Positions 44,603 to 53,258 of a DNA stretch of 64,000 nucleotides are shown piece after piece. Source of the stretch: Candidatus Zixiibacteriota bacterium (lineage in GTDB: Bacteria; Zixibacteria; MSB-5A5; GN15; JAAZOE01). The notes under the pieces are model-generated. The model was not told the DNA's origin and did not search any database. It saw only the letters and a list, made by a program, of their open reading frames with translations. The position numbers were made by a program, and so were the translations under genes. The stretch lies in assembly GCA_023138975.1 (NCBI GenBank), contig JAGLON010000004.1, forward strand, positions 124,001 to 188,000, in the 5' to 3' direction. Each line of letters opens with the position of its first letter. The stretch's first letter is position 1.

Positions 44603-45679
44603 TTATTGAGTGGTTTCATCATCTACAGGTTTTGCGCCCGAAGGTACCGAAATCACACTCTCAACTTCGACGGCAGCATCGGTTTTCTCAAATTTTATCG
44701 GCGGCGGTACATCCGGTAGCGGCTCATATATTTCAAATACTTGCGAATCAACCTGCTCGTGTGAATTTACCGTTTCGGAGGGAGGATAATGTTCAGCCTC
44801 AAATCGGGCTGCCGGAAGAGTAATACCGCTGCCTTCAGGTTTTATTTCATCAGCATCAGTACTTTCGGGATTTGGTTCGCTTTCCAGTACAGGAATATCT
44901 GTGACAGCAGTGTTAAAAGCATCAGATGTCTCAATAATCTCCGGTAAATCAGATTCGGACTCGACTTTTGCCGTAGAAATATCGTCTTTATCAACTTCAG
45001 GTATTTCTGCGACAGATAATTCAGAATCCTGCTCTTCAGTAACTGTATCTAAAATATCAGGCGTTTTATCGAGTACGACCATTGATTCAGAGCCATTGCC
45101 ATTGTCGCCCAGCTGCAGTACCGTCTGTTCTTTCGGAGTCTCCGACTGTTTAATCATATCCTCAATTTCATCCATGCGAGGTAAATCGGACAACCGGTTC
45201 AGACCGAAAAATTTTAGAAATTCATGTGATGTTTTGTATAACAGCGGTCGTCCCGGGGTTTCTGCCCGCCCGGCAATAAGGACCAGTTTCCGCTCCATGA
45301 GATTATGAATAACTCCGTCAGAAGCGACTCCGCGGATATGCTCCAGATCAGTTTTCGTAACCGGCTGTTTATAGGCAACAATCGCCAGCGTCTCAAGGGC
45401 GGCCCGGGTAAGTCTGACTGTTCTTTGTTTAGCTAACAGCCTCTTAATCGGTTGTTCAAAATCAGGAAGAATATGGATTTGATACCCACCCCCGATTTCG
45501 CGGACACGAAAAGAACACCCGCACCCCATATAGATATTATTTAAATCGTCAATTCCCTGCCGAACACGGGCTGATGACACATCACCTAAGGCATCCGCAA
45601 TTTTCTTAACCGGAAGAGGTTCCGGTGATGCCAAAATCAGTGCCTCTATCGTACAGTTTATATTCTCATCTTTAATCAT
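44603..45679 (-). CDS. scpB: Segregation and condensation protein B, with long acidic extension
   Basis: Residues 1-180 are a normal ScpB of paired winged helices: 'TIEALILASPEPLPVKKIAD', 'GGGYQIHILPDFEQPIKRLL', 'LTRAALETLAIVAYKQPVTK', 'DLEHIRGVASDGVIHNLMER' and 'GRPLLYKTSHEFLKFFGLN'. A further about 175 residues, rich in Glu, Asp, Ser, Pro and Thr and without recognisable domains, nearly double the usual length. ScpB dimers bind ScpA in the SMC complex. The start overlaps the scpA stop codon (TAATGA). Confidence 0.92.
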   Translation of the reverse strand: MIKDENINCTIEALILASPEPLPVKKIADALGDVSSARVRQGIDDLNNIYMGCGCSFRVREIGGGYQIHILPDFEQPIKRLLAKQRTVRLTRAALETLAIVAYKQPVTKTDLEHIRGVASDGVIHNLMERKLVLIAGRAETPGRPLLYKTSHEFLKFFGLNRLSDLPRMDEIEDMIKQSETPKEQTVLQLGDNGNGSESMVVLDKTPDILDTVTEEQDSELSVAEIPEVDKDDISTAKVESESDLPEIIETSDAFNTAVTDIPVLESEPNPESTDADEIKPEGSGITLPAARFEAEHYPPSETVNSHEQVDSQVFEIYEPLPDVPPPIKFEKTDAAVEVESVISVPSGAKPVDDETTQ

Positions 45680-46488
45680 TATTCACTCGCCGCTTTTTCC
45701 GTTTCTGTTGCCGTTTGTCCGCTCATCGAAGTAACTTCAATTGGCGGTAGGGCTATCGTCTGCTGAATTCGATCAGTGGGATATATTCTTATTTCCGCAA
45801 ACGCAACCGACTGTCGAATCTTGATGCGGTGATGCTTAGTCATTTCTAAAATAGCAAGGAACGTCATTATCGCGATTATCTTAACTCTAATATCGGAGAA
45901 CAAGTCCTCAAAGGTCGCAAATTCCTTTTCCGCCAGCATCTTTAGAATAACCTCAATCCGATCTTCTACTGTAATATCATCGTGATTGACCAGATAGGAA
46001 TCGTCTTCCTTGAAAGCTTCCATGACATCATGAAAGGCATTCAACAGCTCGAACAACGACGTATTGTTCTTAAGTATCGTCTCCCCGTTTTTATAACCGT
46101 TGCCATGTCCATAAACAGCGGTAAGCCGGGATTCATCAATTCTCTTTTCGTAAAGAATTTCACTGGCCTCTCTATATTTACGGTATTCAAAAAGCGCTTT
46201 GGTCAGCTCTTCGCGAGGATCCAGCTCATCGTCATCCAAAGATTCGCGCGGCAGCAGCATTTGCGCCTTGATACGAATCAGTGTCGCAGCCATCAGGATA
46301 TAATCTCCGGCATTTTCCAAATTCAGCAGTTTCAGCATTTCCACGTATTTTAGATACTGTTCGGTTATCCGTGCGGCGGGAATGTCGTATATCTCTACTT
46401 CTTCTTTTCTTATCAAGTAAAGCAGTAAATCAAGTGGCCCCTGAAAAACATCAAGTTCCACCGAGTAGTTATCTTCGGCAAAGCTCAT
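45679..46488 (-). CDS. scpA: Segregation and condensation protein A
   Basis: This 269-residue kleisin has the N-terminal 'VFQGPLDLLLYLIRKEEVEI' helix region, 'DIPAARITEQYLKYVEMLKL', 'AGDYILMAATLIRIKAQMLL', and a C-terminal winged helix ('TFLAILEMTKHHRIKIRQSV', 'FAEIRIYP'). It bridges the SMC heads and binds ScpB. Its start codon overlaps the trpS stop codon (ATGA) and its end overlaps scpB, so trpS-scpA-scpB-rluB are translationally linked. Confidence 0.95.
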   Translation of the reverse strand: MSFAEDNYSVELDVFQGPLDLLLYLIRKEEVEIYDIPAARITEQYLKYVEMLKLLNLENAGDYILMAATLIRIKAQMLLPRESLDDDELDPREELTKALFEYRKYREASEILYEKRIDESRLTAVYGHGNGYKNGETILKNNTSLFELLNAFHDVMEAFKEDDSYLVNHDDITVEDRIEVILKMLAEKEFATFEDLFSDIRVKIIAIMTFLAILEMTKHHRIKIRQSVAFAEIRIYPTDRIQQTIALPPIEVTSMSGQTATETEKAASE

Positions 46489-47459
46489 TTATAATACACC
46501 ATTTTCATATTTTCACGTACTTTTTCCATTACGGCACTGGCCCGGACTCGAGCCTTTCTGGCGCCCTCTTTCAGAACATCAATAACATAGTCGGGTTTTT
46601 CAACTAATTTTTTGCGTTTCTCACGAATCGGAGCAACCGTTTCATTGAGATTTTTTGTCAATCGCTTCTTGCAGTCAACACAGCCCAGTTCACCGGATTT
46701 ACACGGCGCAACGATATCCTCATGCCCACCGGTATATATCTGGTGCAGAAGATAAACCGGGCATTCTTCGGGGTGCCCCGGATCATTTTTTCTAACTTTA
46801 GTTGGGTCCGTGAAAAACCGTTTTAGCTTCTTCTCGGTTTCCTCTTCGGTATCTTCGATAGCAATATGATTGTTCAAGGATTTAGACATTTTGCGATTAT
46901 CGGAGCCAAGTATCGTCGGGAATTTCGTTAACAATACAGACGGTTCATTGAATGTCTTACCGTAAGTATTATTAAACCGCTTGGCCAGATCACTGGCCAG
47001 CCAGATATGCTTCTCCTGATCTTTCCCGACTGGTACTTTATGTGCGTTATAGAGTAGGATATCAGCCGCCTGTAAAACCGGATAACCCAGAAAGCCGTAG
47101 CTGTCGAGTCCCTTTTGCTCTTTCTTTTCAATATAAGTTGGCAGACGGGTCAGAGTTGGAACTGTCGTCAGCATTGATAGTAACAAATGCAATTCGGCGT
47201 GCTCTTTGACCTCCGATTGAATGAAAATAGCGCATTTATCAGGATCCAGACCTCCCGCAAGAAAATCGACCGCCATTTGAAAAACATTTTCCTTCAGGTC
47301 AGCTGTTTTATCATATTCTGCGGTAAGCGCATGCCAGTCCACAATACAAAGGAACATATTGTAAGAATCCTGAAGATTAGCCCAGTTTTTCAGAGCTCCT
47401 TCGTAATTGCCCAAGTGTAATTGACCGGTCGGTTGCATTCCCGATAATATCGTATCCAT
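46485..47459 (-). CDS. trpS: Tryptophanyl-tRNA synthetase
   Basis: This class I synthetase of about 324 residues has the HIGH-type 'GMQPTGQLHLGNYEGALKNW', 'DWHALTAEY', and the KMSKS loop 'GSDNRKMSKSLNNHI'. Its C-terminal part contains 'GELGCVDCKKRLTKNLNE', a CxxC seen in part of the family. It charges tRNA-Trp. I chose the ATG at 47459, which has GGGAGAGAAT upstream; the TTG at 47471 lies before that site. Operon head for scpA, scpB and rluB. Confidence 0.96.
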   Translation of the reverse strand: MDTILSGMQPTGQLHLGNYEGALKNWANLQDSYNMFLCIVDWHALTAEYDKTADLKENVFQMAVDFLAGGLDPDKCAIFIQSEVKEHAELHLLLSMLTTVPTLTRLPTYIEKKEQKGLDSYGFLGYPVLQAADILLYNAHKVPVGKDQEKHIWLASDLAKRFNNTYGKTFNEPSVLLTKFPTILGSDNRKMSKSLNNHIAIEDTEEETEKKLKRFFTDPTKVRKNDPGHPEECPVYLLHQIYTGGHEDIVAPCKSGELGCVDCKKRLTKNLNETVAPIREKRKKLVEKPDYVIDVLKEGARKARVRASAVMEKVRENMKMVYYK

Positions 47460-47471
47460 ATTCTCTCCCAA

Positions 47472-47981
47472 TTAGTCCAAAAACAAATACGGCCGCCAGC
47501 GTTTATCCGAGATTCCAATAAAACTCTGAATAAACGTTATATGACTTGGCCGTTTCGGTATGCGCAGGAGTTTCATTTCAGCTCGCTCCGGTGAGCGGTT
47601 CCCTTTTTTGTTATTGCATTTCTCACAGGCGCAAACCATGTTTTCCCAGGTGTCTTTTCCTCCAAAGCTTTTGGGCACAATGTGATCGACTGTCATCGGA
47701 CCCTTTGAATCCCGGCAGTACTGACAGACATGATGGTCCCGCTTAATAATATTCTTCCGGCTTAACAGTACCTTCTTAAATGGAACCCTGACATAGGCTC
47801 CCAATTTCACAATCGAAGGCAAGGCCATCGATGAATAGATCGAATGGACCCGAATACCATCGTAGGTCTCGACTATCTCCACCTTTCCCAAAAGCTGCAT
47901 AATCAAGGCGCGGCGGGCGGAGCAGACCGAGAGCGGTTCGTAGTTTTGGTTTAACACCAGAACCCTGCTGTCTGTAATCAC
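47472..47981 (-). CDS. HNH-family endonuclease
   Basis: The protein of about 169 residues starts 'DSRVLVLNQNYEPLSVCSAR' and ends in an HNH/GG-type nuclease motif: 'KRDHHVCQYCRDSKGPMTVD', 'HIVPKSFGGKDTWENMVCAC' and 'CNNKKGNRSP', with a zinc-binding Cys pair on each side of the catalytic His. This stand-alone HNH family is common in bacterial chromosomes; its cellular role is not known. I chose GTG at 47981 (GGGAGA 5 nt before it); ATG at 47999 is the alternative. It ends 12 nt before trpS. Confidence 0.85.
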   Translation of the reverse strand: MITDSRVLVLNQNYEPLSVCSARRALIMQLLGKVEIVETYDGIRVHSIYSSMALPSIVKLGAYVRVPFKKVLLSRKNIIKRDHHVCQYCRDSKGPMTVDHIVPKSFGGKDTWENMVCACEKCNNKKGNRSPERAEMKLLRIPKRPSHITFIQSFIGISDKRWRPYLFLD

Positions 47982-48201
47982 ACCGCTATCTCCCGCCATA
48001 TGGCTTGTAAAGGTCACAAGATGCCCCAATAGAGTCCATATGTCAACTTCAAAATACGCCGAAAACCCACTATTTTAGAGGCTTTGAGGGCCGATGTTAT
48101 TTTTTGTGTTTATACCCGCTTATGTTTAAAACAACAGCCCAAAGAAATCGTCTTAAATAAAAAATGTTCAATCGGCATCGTTCATATGAGCTATTCTGGG
48201 C

Positions 48202-48229
48202 TTTACAGCCGTAGCATTTGTTGTATATT
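48202..48229 (+). promoter_or_regulatory. Sigma-70-type promoter for the M28 peptidase gene
   Basis: TTTACA (48202-48207) and TATATT (48224-48229) are separated by 16 bp, 45 bp ahead of the GTG start. It is the only close match to consensus in this 290-bp gap. Confidence 0.5.
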
Positions 48230-48273
48230 GATTAATAGCAGTCTCTTATTTCATTTTGTTCAAGGAGATAATC

Positions 48274-51174
48274 GTGGCGGTCAAGAGTTTTATCAGCGGA
48301 TTAATTGCACTATTTATTATCATCGCTCCCCTCACAGCAGAAGATTTATATCAGGTAACTATAAATTCTGAAAATGACGCGGAAATTCTGCGTCAGTCCA
48401 ACGTGGAACCGGTTCATCGCCTTCGGGGCGCATATCTGGTCATCGCGGATAATTCACAGCAGGACTATCTCAAAGCAAACGGTCTGCAAACTGACCTGAA
48501 AGCCAGAGATGTTTCCCTTGATGAATTAGCTTTCCCCTTTGCAAAAAATCACTCGCTGGATAAAAATAAATCGATTGTGTTTCAAGAAGGTGAGTTTGTC
48601 ATTTACAAAACCGATGCAACCGCCTATGCCCTCTCAGATGATAGCCAGATTGAATACATCCCCGTTAAGGGCAATCAACCCAAAATCATATATAAACAAC
48701 CTAAAGAATTCAACGCTGGTTTCGCATTGGCTGAAGCACCTCTTGACTCATTGATAGGTTTGATTAGCCAAGACTCAGTAATAGTCTTCGAAGATCGGCT
48801 TCAGGCTTTTTTCCGACGGGTAACCGGTACCGATTCCTGCTGGGCCGCCCGTGATTGGATTGCATCCAAATTCACCGATTTCGGCTATGATTCGGTTGTT
48901 ATAGACAGTTTCGTCTGGGGTGATGACAATCCGGGACAGAATGTCGTCGCCGTCAAAGTCGGCTCATTATATCCGGATCAGCAGGTTGTTGTCGGCGGAC
49001 ATTATGACGCCGTTCCGGGTTCACCGGGAGCCGATGATAACGCCTCCGGCACCGTCGGAGTATTGGAAATAGCTCGCATCCTGAAAGACATCGAAACAGA
49101 AATGACCTTCGTTTTTATCGCCTTTGACGCCGAAGAAACCGGACTTAACGGAGCCCATCATTATGCCGACGCCGCTTTTGCGAGAGGCGATGATATCGTC
49201 TATATGCTCAATATGGACATGATTGCATTCGACCAAAACGATACCCAGGCCAAATTATATTATGGTGATGAAATCGCATATTCACAATTATGGGGCAAGC
49301 TGGCTGACAGCCTGGTAAATATTACCGGCGTTCTCTCAGGGTCGGCACCCAATTCCGATCATGCTTCATTTGTTCAAAACGGATATGATGTAACATTCGT
49401 TCATGAGTTTATTCGCTCAACAGAATATCATCAAAATTCAGACAGTACGTCCTATATGGATTTTGATTATATGACAAGAATGATAAAGGCATCCCTGGCA
49501 ACCGTCTATACGGTAAATAATGCCCCTCCACCGGTAAGTATCACCTCAATTATTGACGGCGGCGACGGCCAGTCACTGAAAATAAACTGGACTGCCTTGG
49601 ACCCATCCCAAATCGCACATTACTGGCTTCATTATACTACTGTCCCCACGACTCAACCCGATTCAATATTAGTTCCAGTCGATAGTTCATCCTATTTAGT
49701 CCAGAGTTTGACCGATGGTCAAGAGTACAGTTTTCATTTAATCGCCTACGATACCAATGGTCGCAGTTCTATCGCAGTTGAAAAAGTCAACGGCACGCCC
49801 CATTCGATGCCTTTAGCTCCCAATAGAGTGTCAGCCAAACCAATCCGGGACAGCGTTTTATTAATCTGGCAAAAGAATAACAAAGAGCTCGATTTTCATC
49901 ATTATGGAGTAATTCGCGATAACAGCCTGCTTTCGATACAGGTTACCGATACGGTCTTCAGGGACGGTACGGTTGGGGATTACAATCTCCATGACTATTA
50001 CATAGTCGCCATTGACAACGATGACAACCAATCCGATACAACCGGTGCCGGCGCTATTTCGATGAAAGCCGCCCACCTGGAGCGCGATAGAATCCTCGCG
50101 ATAAACAGATCTTCAGCAGATGGGATTAGTCTTGTTAATGATTCTATCTCCGGTGATTTTATGAAAGAAGCCCTCGATGGATTAAACTACGATTACTACT
50201 CCGACACTTCTTCGAGCAACCCGAACCGAGCCGGCCTGCTGAACTTTGTTGATTATGGAATCATTATAATAAGCGTTGAAGGCCGCTACGATGAACTCGG
50301 CAATGATTTCAATAATGTTTACGCAGACTTGGAAAACTACCTTTCGATAGGCGGTAAAGCAATCATCTATGGCCGTTGGGGTGATTTGGCCACATCGGAA
50401 ATTATCGATACGGTAATATATAACCCCGACTTGTCCAACAGGGTTTACATCGACTATTTTAACACCTTCTATAGATTGATTCCAAGATCAATCGCGCAAA
50501 ACCCGGGTCCGACCCTGGTTTCAGATTTCATTGGCGCGCATAGTCAGATCACCGGATATCCTGACTTGAATTGGAACGAAACTCTGACTCATGACCATAC
50601 CGGCATCGCCTTCCCTCTTATCACCGGTATCCCCTGTCCCAGTATCCCATTTCTAATCGGCAGCGGCTTCGAACCGGTTTATACGTACAATTCTTCAACC
50701 GATTCAACTTTGACTGAGGGTAAAACTATTGGCTGGAGACACCTTGGCGGTACTCACGAGTATGTCTTCTTTGATATTCCTCTGTCATTCATGGATAAAC
50801 CGGACGCAATTACAGCTTTACAAAAAGCGGTCTCTGATTTAGGTATTGCTACACCGGTTACCGACATCCCCGATAATAGTGTGTTACCGACGGCGTTTTC
50901 TCTGAGTCAGAATTATCCAAATCCTTTTAATCCGACAACGACCATTGAGTTTTATAATCCCAAAAGCAAACCAGTTGAAGTCACCGTTGAAGTATTCAAT
51001 ATCATTGGTCAACGGGTCAAATTGTTATTTAACGGTAAGGCGTCACCGGGAATCAATACTGTCGAATGGGATGGCCGGGATAATAATGGCGCTCCAGCCG
51101 CAACGGGATTATACTTTTATCGATTGAAGGCAAAAGATTTCTCGGAATCGAAGAAAATGATTCTCTTAAAATAA
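48274..51174 (+). CDS. Secreted M28-family aminopeptidase with fibronectin-III and FlgD-like C-terminal domains
   Basis: The protein of about 966 residues begins at GTG 48274, with AAGGAG 6 nt upstream; the TTG at 48256 lies before that site. A signal peptide precedes an about 120-residue propeptide-like part. The M28 zinc peptidase follows: 'VVVGGHYDAVPGSPGADDNA' (His and bridging Asp near 242-254), 'FIAFDAEETGLNG' (catalytic and zinc Glu), 'MLNMDMIAFD' and 'NSDHASFVQNGYD'. Fibronectin-III-like modules occupy about 425-600, an unassigned domain about 605-870, and the last about 85 residues are 'LSQNYPNPFNPTTTIEF ... GLYFYRLKA ... KKMILLK', the same sorting signal as the giant surface protein. 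It should digest peptides outside the cell. Own promoter and terminator. Confidence 0.92.
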   Translation: MAVKSFISGLIALFIIIAPLTAEDLYQVTINSENDAEILRQSNVEPVHRLRGAYLVIADNSQQDYLKANGLQTDLKARDVSLDELAFPFAKNHSLDKNKSIVFQEGEFVIYKTDATAYALSDDSQIEYIPVKGNQPKIIYKQPKEFNAGFALAEAPLDSLIGLISQDSVIVFEDRLQAFFRRVTGTDSCWAARDWIASKFTDFGYDSVVIDSFVWGDDNPGQNVVAVKVGSLYPDQQVVVGGHYDAVPGSPGADDNASGTVGVLEIARILKDIETEMTFVFIAFDAEETGLNGAHHYADAAFARGDDIVYMLNMDMIAFDQNDTQAKLYYGDEIAYSQLWGKLADSLVNITGVLSGSAPNSDHASFVQNGYDVTFVHEFIRSTEYHQNSDSTSYMDFDYMTRMIKASLATVYTVNNAPPPVSITSIIDGGDGQSLKINWTALDPSQIAHYWLHYTTVPTTQPDSILVPVDSSSYLVQSLTDGQEYSFHLIAYDTNGRSSIAVEKVNGTPHSMPLAPNRVSAKPIRDSVLLIWQKNNKELDFHHYGVIRDNSLLSIQVTDTVFRDGTVGDYNLHDYYIVAIDNDDNQSDTTGAGAISMKAAHLERDRILAINRSSADGISLVNDSISGDFMKEALDGLNYDYYSDTSSSNPNRAGLLNFVDYGIIIISVEGRYDELGNDFNNVYADLENYLSIGGKAIIYGRWGDLATSEIIDTVIYNPDLSNRVYIDYFNTFYRLIPRSIAQNPGPTLVSDFIGAHSQITGYPDLNWNETLTHDHTGIAFPLITGIPCPSIPFLIGSGFEPVYTYNSSTDSTLTEGKTIGWRHLGGTHEYVFFDIPLSFMDKPDAITALQKAVSDLGIATPVTDIPDNSVLPTAFSLSQNYPNPFNPTTTIEFYNPKSKPVEVTVEVFNIIGQRVKLLFNGKASPGINTVEWDGRDNNGAPAATGLYFYRLKAKDFSESKKMILLK

Positions 51175-51185
51175 CTATTCCAACG

Positions 51186-51219
51186 CAAAAAAGCCCCGCA
51201 AAACCGGGGCTTTTTTTTA
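51186..51219. terminator. Bidirectional terminator between the M28 gene and the MutL cluster
   Basis: The stem AAAAAGCCCCG/CGGGGCTTTTT (51188-51215, loop CAAAAC) has runs of A and T on both sides and serves both convergent transcripts. Confidence 0.92.
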
Positions 51220-51246
51220 TAATCTGATTTGATGAGAATCTCTTGT

Positions 51247-52389
51247 TTAAGACTCTATTAGCTCGACATTGGCCCGGGGTACAATCGCCCGTTTGCCGTC
51301 TTCAAATTCTACTTCAAGAATACGAGCTTTGGAGCCGGATTCCAAAACGTGGAGCGGAGACGGAAGATTAGTAACCTTACCAAGGTCTCCGAAATACGGA
51401 TGACGGATGACGCGAATCGGTGAACCGATTTCGAGACCATGCTGCTGATACTTTTTAGAGTCATCTGTGGCATGAATATCACCATCGGTCGGTATAACCG
51501 CTTCGGGGCGAATAACACCGGCACGAATCTGAGTCGCACCGTTAATGCAGCCCATCATGCCTTCTTTTGATTTCAATAATTCAAATGTCTTTCCAGCCAT
51601 GCTGATATCACCAAAGCCCTCGGTGATAACCAGCGAAACACCAAGATTTTCCGAACCGGTAATCGCAACCCCAATATCATAACCCAGGAATTCACGAAGG
51701 TCTTTATCGTCAAAACCGCCGGTAACGACACCCTTGGCGCCGACTTTAACAGCCTTTTTAATAGCATTGGCAGTAACTCGAGAGCCGCCAATAATTATAC
51801 AGCCCTTGCATTCATCTGTAATATGTTTTTCTTGTAGTCTGGTTTGATTATCCGGAACCACCACTTTAATCGTTCCGTGAGTTTCTCCGCCGATACCAAA
51901 AATTCCTTGAATAAATGAACCCCACGAACAAATTACAGCGCCTTCTTTCTCAAAAACTTCAATAACCTCGCCGTTAAGATAAGCTTTAACCTCAACCGGA
52001 ATCGGTTTACCGCGTTGAAGCACCTGTCCGGTAACCGAAGAGATAGACTCAATCGTTCCATCCAGCGTCGCAACACTTTTGTTGGTCAATCCTTTAAGAA
52101 AACTCAGGCCGAATAATGGCTTGGTCTGGGCAATAATTTCGCCTTTGGCAATAGGGTCGCCAAGTTTTTTCAGCATAAAGGAAGCCACATCTTCGGGCGG
52201 AAGTCCCAACTGATTGGCGACGTTTATCGGTTCAACATCTCCGGGAAGATAAGTGCGCGCCACGACATCATCCGGCTTTACTTTATCACCGACTTTTGCG
52301 ACAACTTCCCCCTTCAGGGGCAGAATCCGTCGTTTTGAAATAAGTTCATGTGCCGCGACCTTAAGTCCGGGTGTATATGCATGTGCCAT
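51247..52389 (-). CDS. Uncharacterised protein with barrel-sandwich (RnfC/biotinyl-like) start, MutL partner
   Basis: This 380-residue protein has no family function I can name. Residues about 1-60 ('RRILPLKGEVVAKVGDKVKP') and 95-170 ('ATLDGTIESISSVTGQVLQR') look like barrel-sandwich hybrid folds as in RnfC or biotinyl carriers, but no modifiable Lys motif is evident. The middle part is a Gly-rich alpha/beta domain ('CKGCIIIGGSRVTANAIKKA', 'VGAKGVVTGGFDDKDLREFL', 'LGVSLVITEGFGDISMAGKT'). A beta-rich tail ends it ('ARILEVEFEDGKRAIVPRAN'). It is third in the run MutL-like, membrane protein, this gene, spaced by 10-30 nt. Probably cytoplasmic. Confidence 0.7.
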   Translation of the reverse strand: MAHAYTPGLKVAAHELISKRRILPLKGEVVAKVGDKVKPDDVVARTYLPGDVEPINVANQLGLPPEDVASFMLKKLGDPIAKGEIIAQTKPLFGLSFLKGLTNKSVATLDGTIESISSVTGQVLQRGKPIPVEVKAYLNGEVIEVFEKEGAVICSWGSFIQGIFGIGGETHGTIKVVVPDNQTRLQEKHITDECKGCIIIGGSRVTANAIKKAVKVGAKGVVTGGFDDKDLREFLGYDIGVAITGSENLGVSLVITEGFGDISMAGKTFELLKSKEGMMGCINGATQIRAGVIRPEAVIPTDGDIHATDDSKKYQQHGLEIGSPIRVIRHPYFGDLGKVTNLPSPLHVLESGSKARILEVEFEDGKRAIVPRANVELIES

Positions 52390-52419
52390 AGCAATCTAGC
52401 CTTTCTCTATCGCATCAGA

Positions 52420-53247
52420 TTATTCTGAACTATCTTTTTTCTTTTTCCGGCGAGGAATAATTACAAAGTTCCAGATTAACCCTGCAACAATAACTATTCC
52501 GACTCCGACAAATATCCAGTTTTTGAAAGCCAGGATACACTGGGCACCGTTATCCTCATCCGTACAAATTACTCCGCCGGACGAAGCAGGCTTGACACCA
52601 CCTCTTACATCGGTAAACTTTGCATCTTCAGTTCCAGCGGCTTCTTTCAGCTTATCGAAAGATAGCGATGAAACCATTTTTTCAAAAACCGGTTTGGTCT
52701 CATTGTATATTGAATCGGGACAATACATATATAACGTCATCAGTCCCTTTGAATTTAACTTCATGTACATCCACAGCTGAGTTTTTGCATCAGATTTAAA
52801 TGCCATTTCGGTCAAAACCGAAACCGATTTGTCTTTACGGTTCAGCGTGGGTATTCCCGGTGATAAATCTGACAATTTCTCAACTGATGGCGCTTCGGAA
52901 ACATCCTGTGCGAAGGAAGAAGCCATTGACTGTAAAAACTCAATCGCTTCCTTATCCGAAAGCTCGCCTGTTTCATCAAATGTTATAACTAAATATGGAC
53001 CCGAAATAAACGTTGGAGAAGACAATGGAGCGAATACGGCTTCGTACATAAAGGCATCACGCGCTGTATCCGAGACGGCCAGAATCCGGTCAACGACATT
53101 ATAGTCGACTTTTTCCCATTCATCAGGCAATTCCAGCCAGAAACCGCCTTTCCAGTTAACATAATTTTCCGCTGAAACGGCTGATACCGAAACCAGCAGG
53201 AATAAAGCCATAATAATTGTCAGGGTTCGCAACATATCTTTTTTCAT
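52420..53247 (-). CDS. Exported protein with C-terminal membrane anchor, function unknown
   Basis: The 275 residues consist of a signal peptide (MLRTLTIIMALFLLVSVSAV), an extracytoplasmic domain of about 190 residues starting 'WKGGFWLELPDEWEKVDYNV', which resembles the opening of small PsbP/DcrB-like 'fit to a lipid or stress' domains, a Cys pair in 'GGVICTDEDNGAQCILAF', and one C-terminal helix ('IFVGVGIVIVAGLIWNFVII') followed by a basic tail. Thus it is anchored in the inner membrane facing outwards. It lies between the MutL-like and barrel-sandwich genes with 11- and 30-nt gaps, so it probably belongs to the same pathway. Domain resemblance is weak. Confidence 0.65.
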   Translation of the reverse strand: MKKDMLRTLTIIMALFLLVSVSAVSAENYVNWKGGFWLELPDEWEKVDYNVVDRILAVSDTARDAFMYEAVFAPLSSPTFISGPYLVITFDETGELSDKEAIEFLQSMASSFAQDVSEAPSVEKLSDLSPGIPTLNRKDKSVSVLTEMAFKSDAKTQLWMYMKLNSKGLMTLYMYCPDSIYNETKPVFEKMVSSLSFDKLKEAAGTEDAKFTDVRGGVKPASSGGVICTDEDNGAQCILAFKNWIFVGVGIVIVAGLIWNFVIIPRRKKKKDSSE

Positions 53248-53258
53248 ACCTTTATGAA

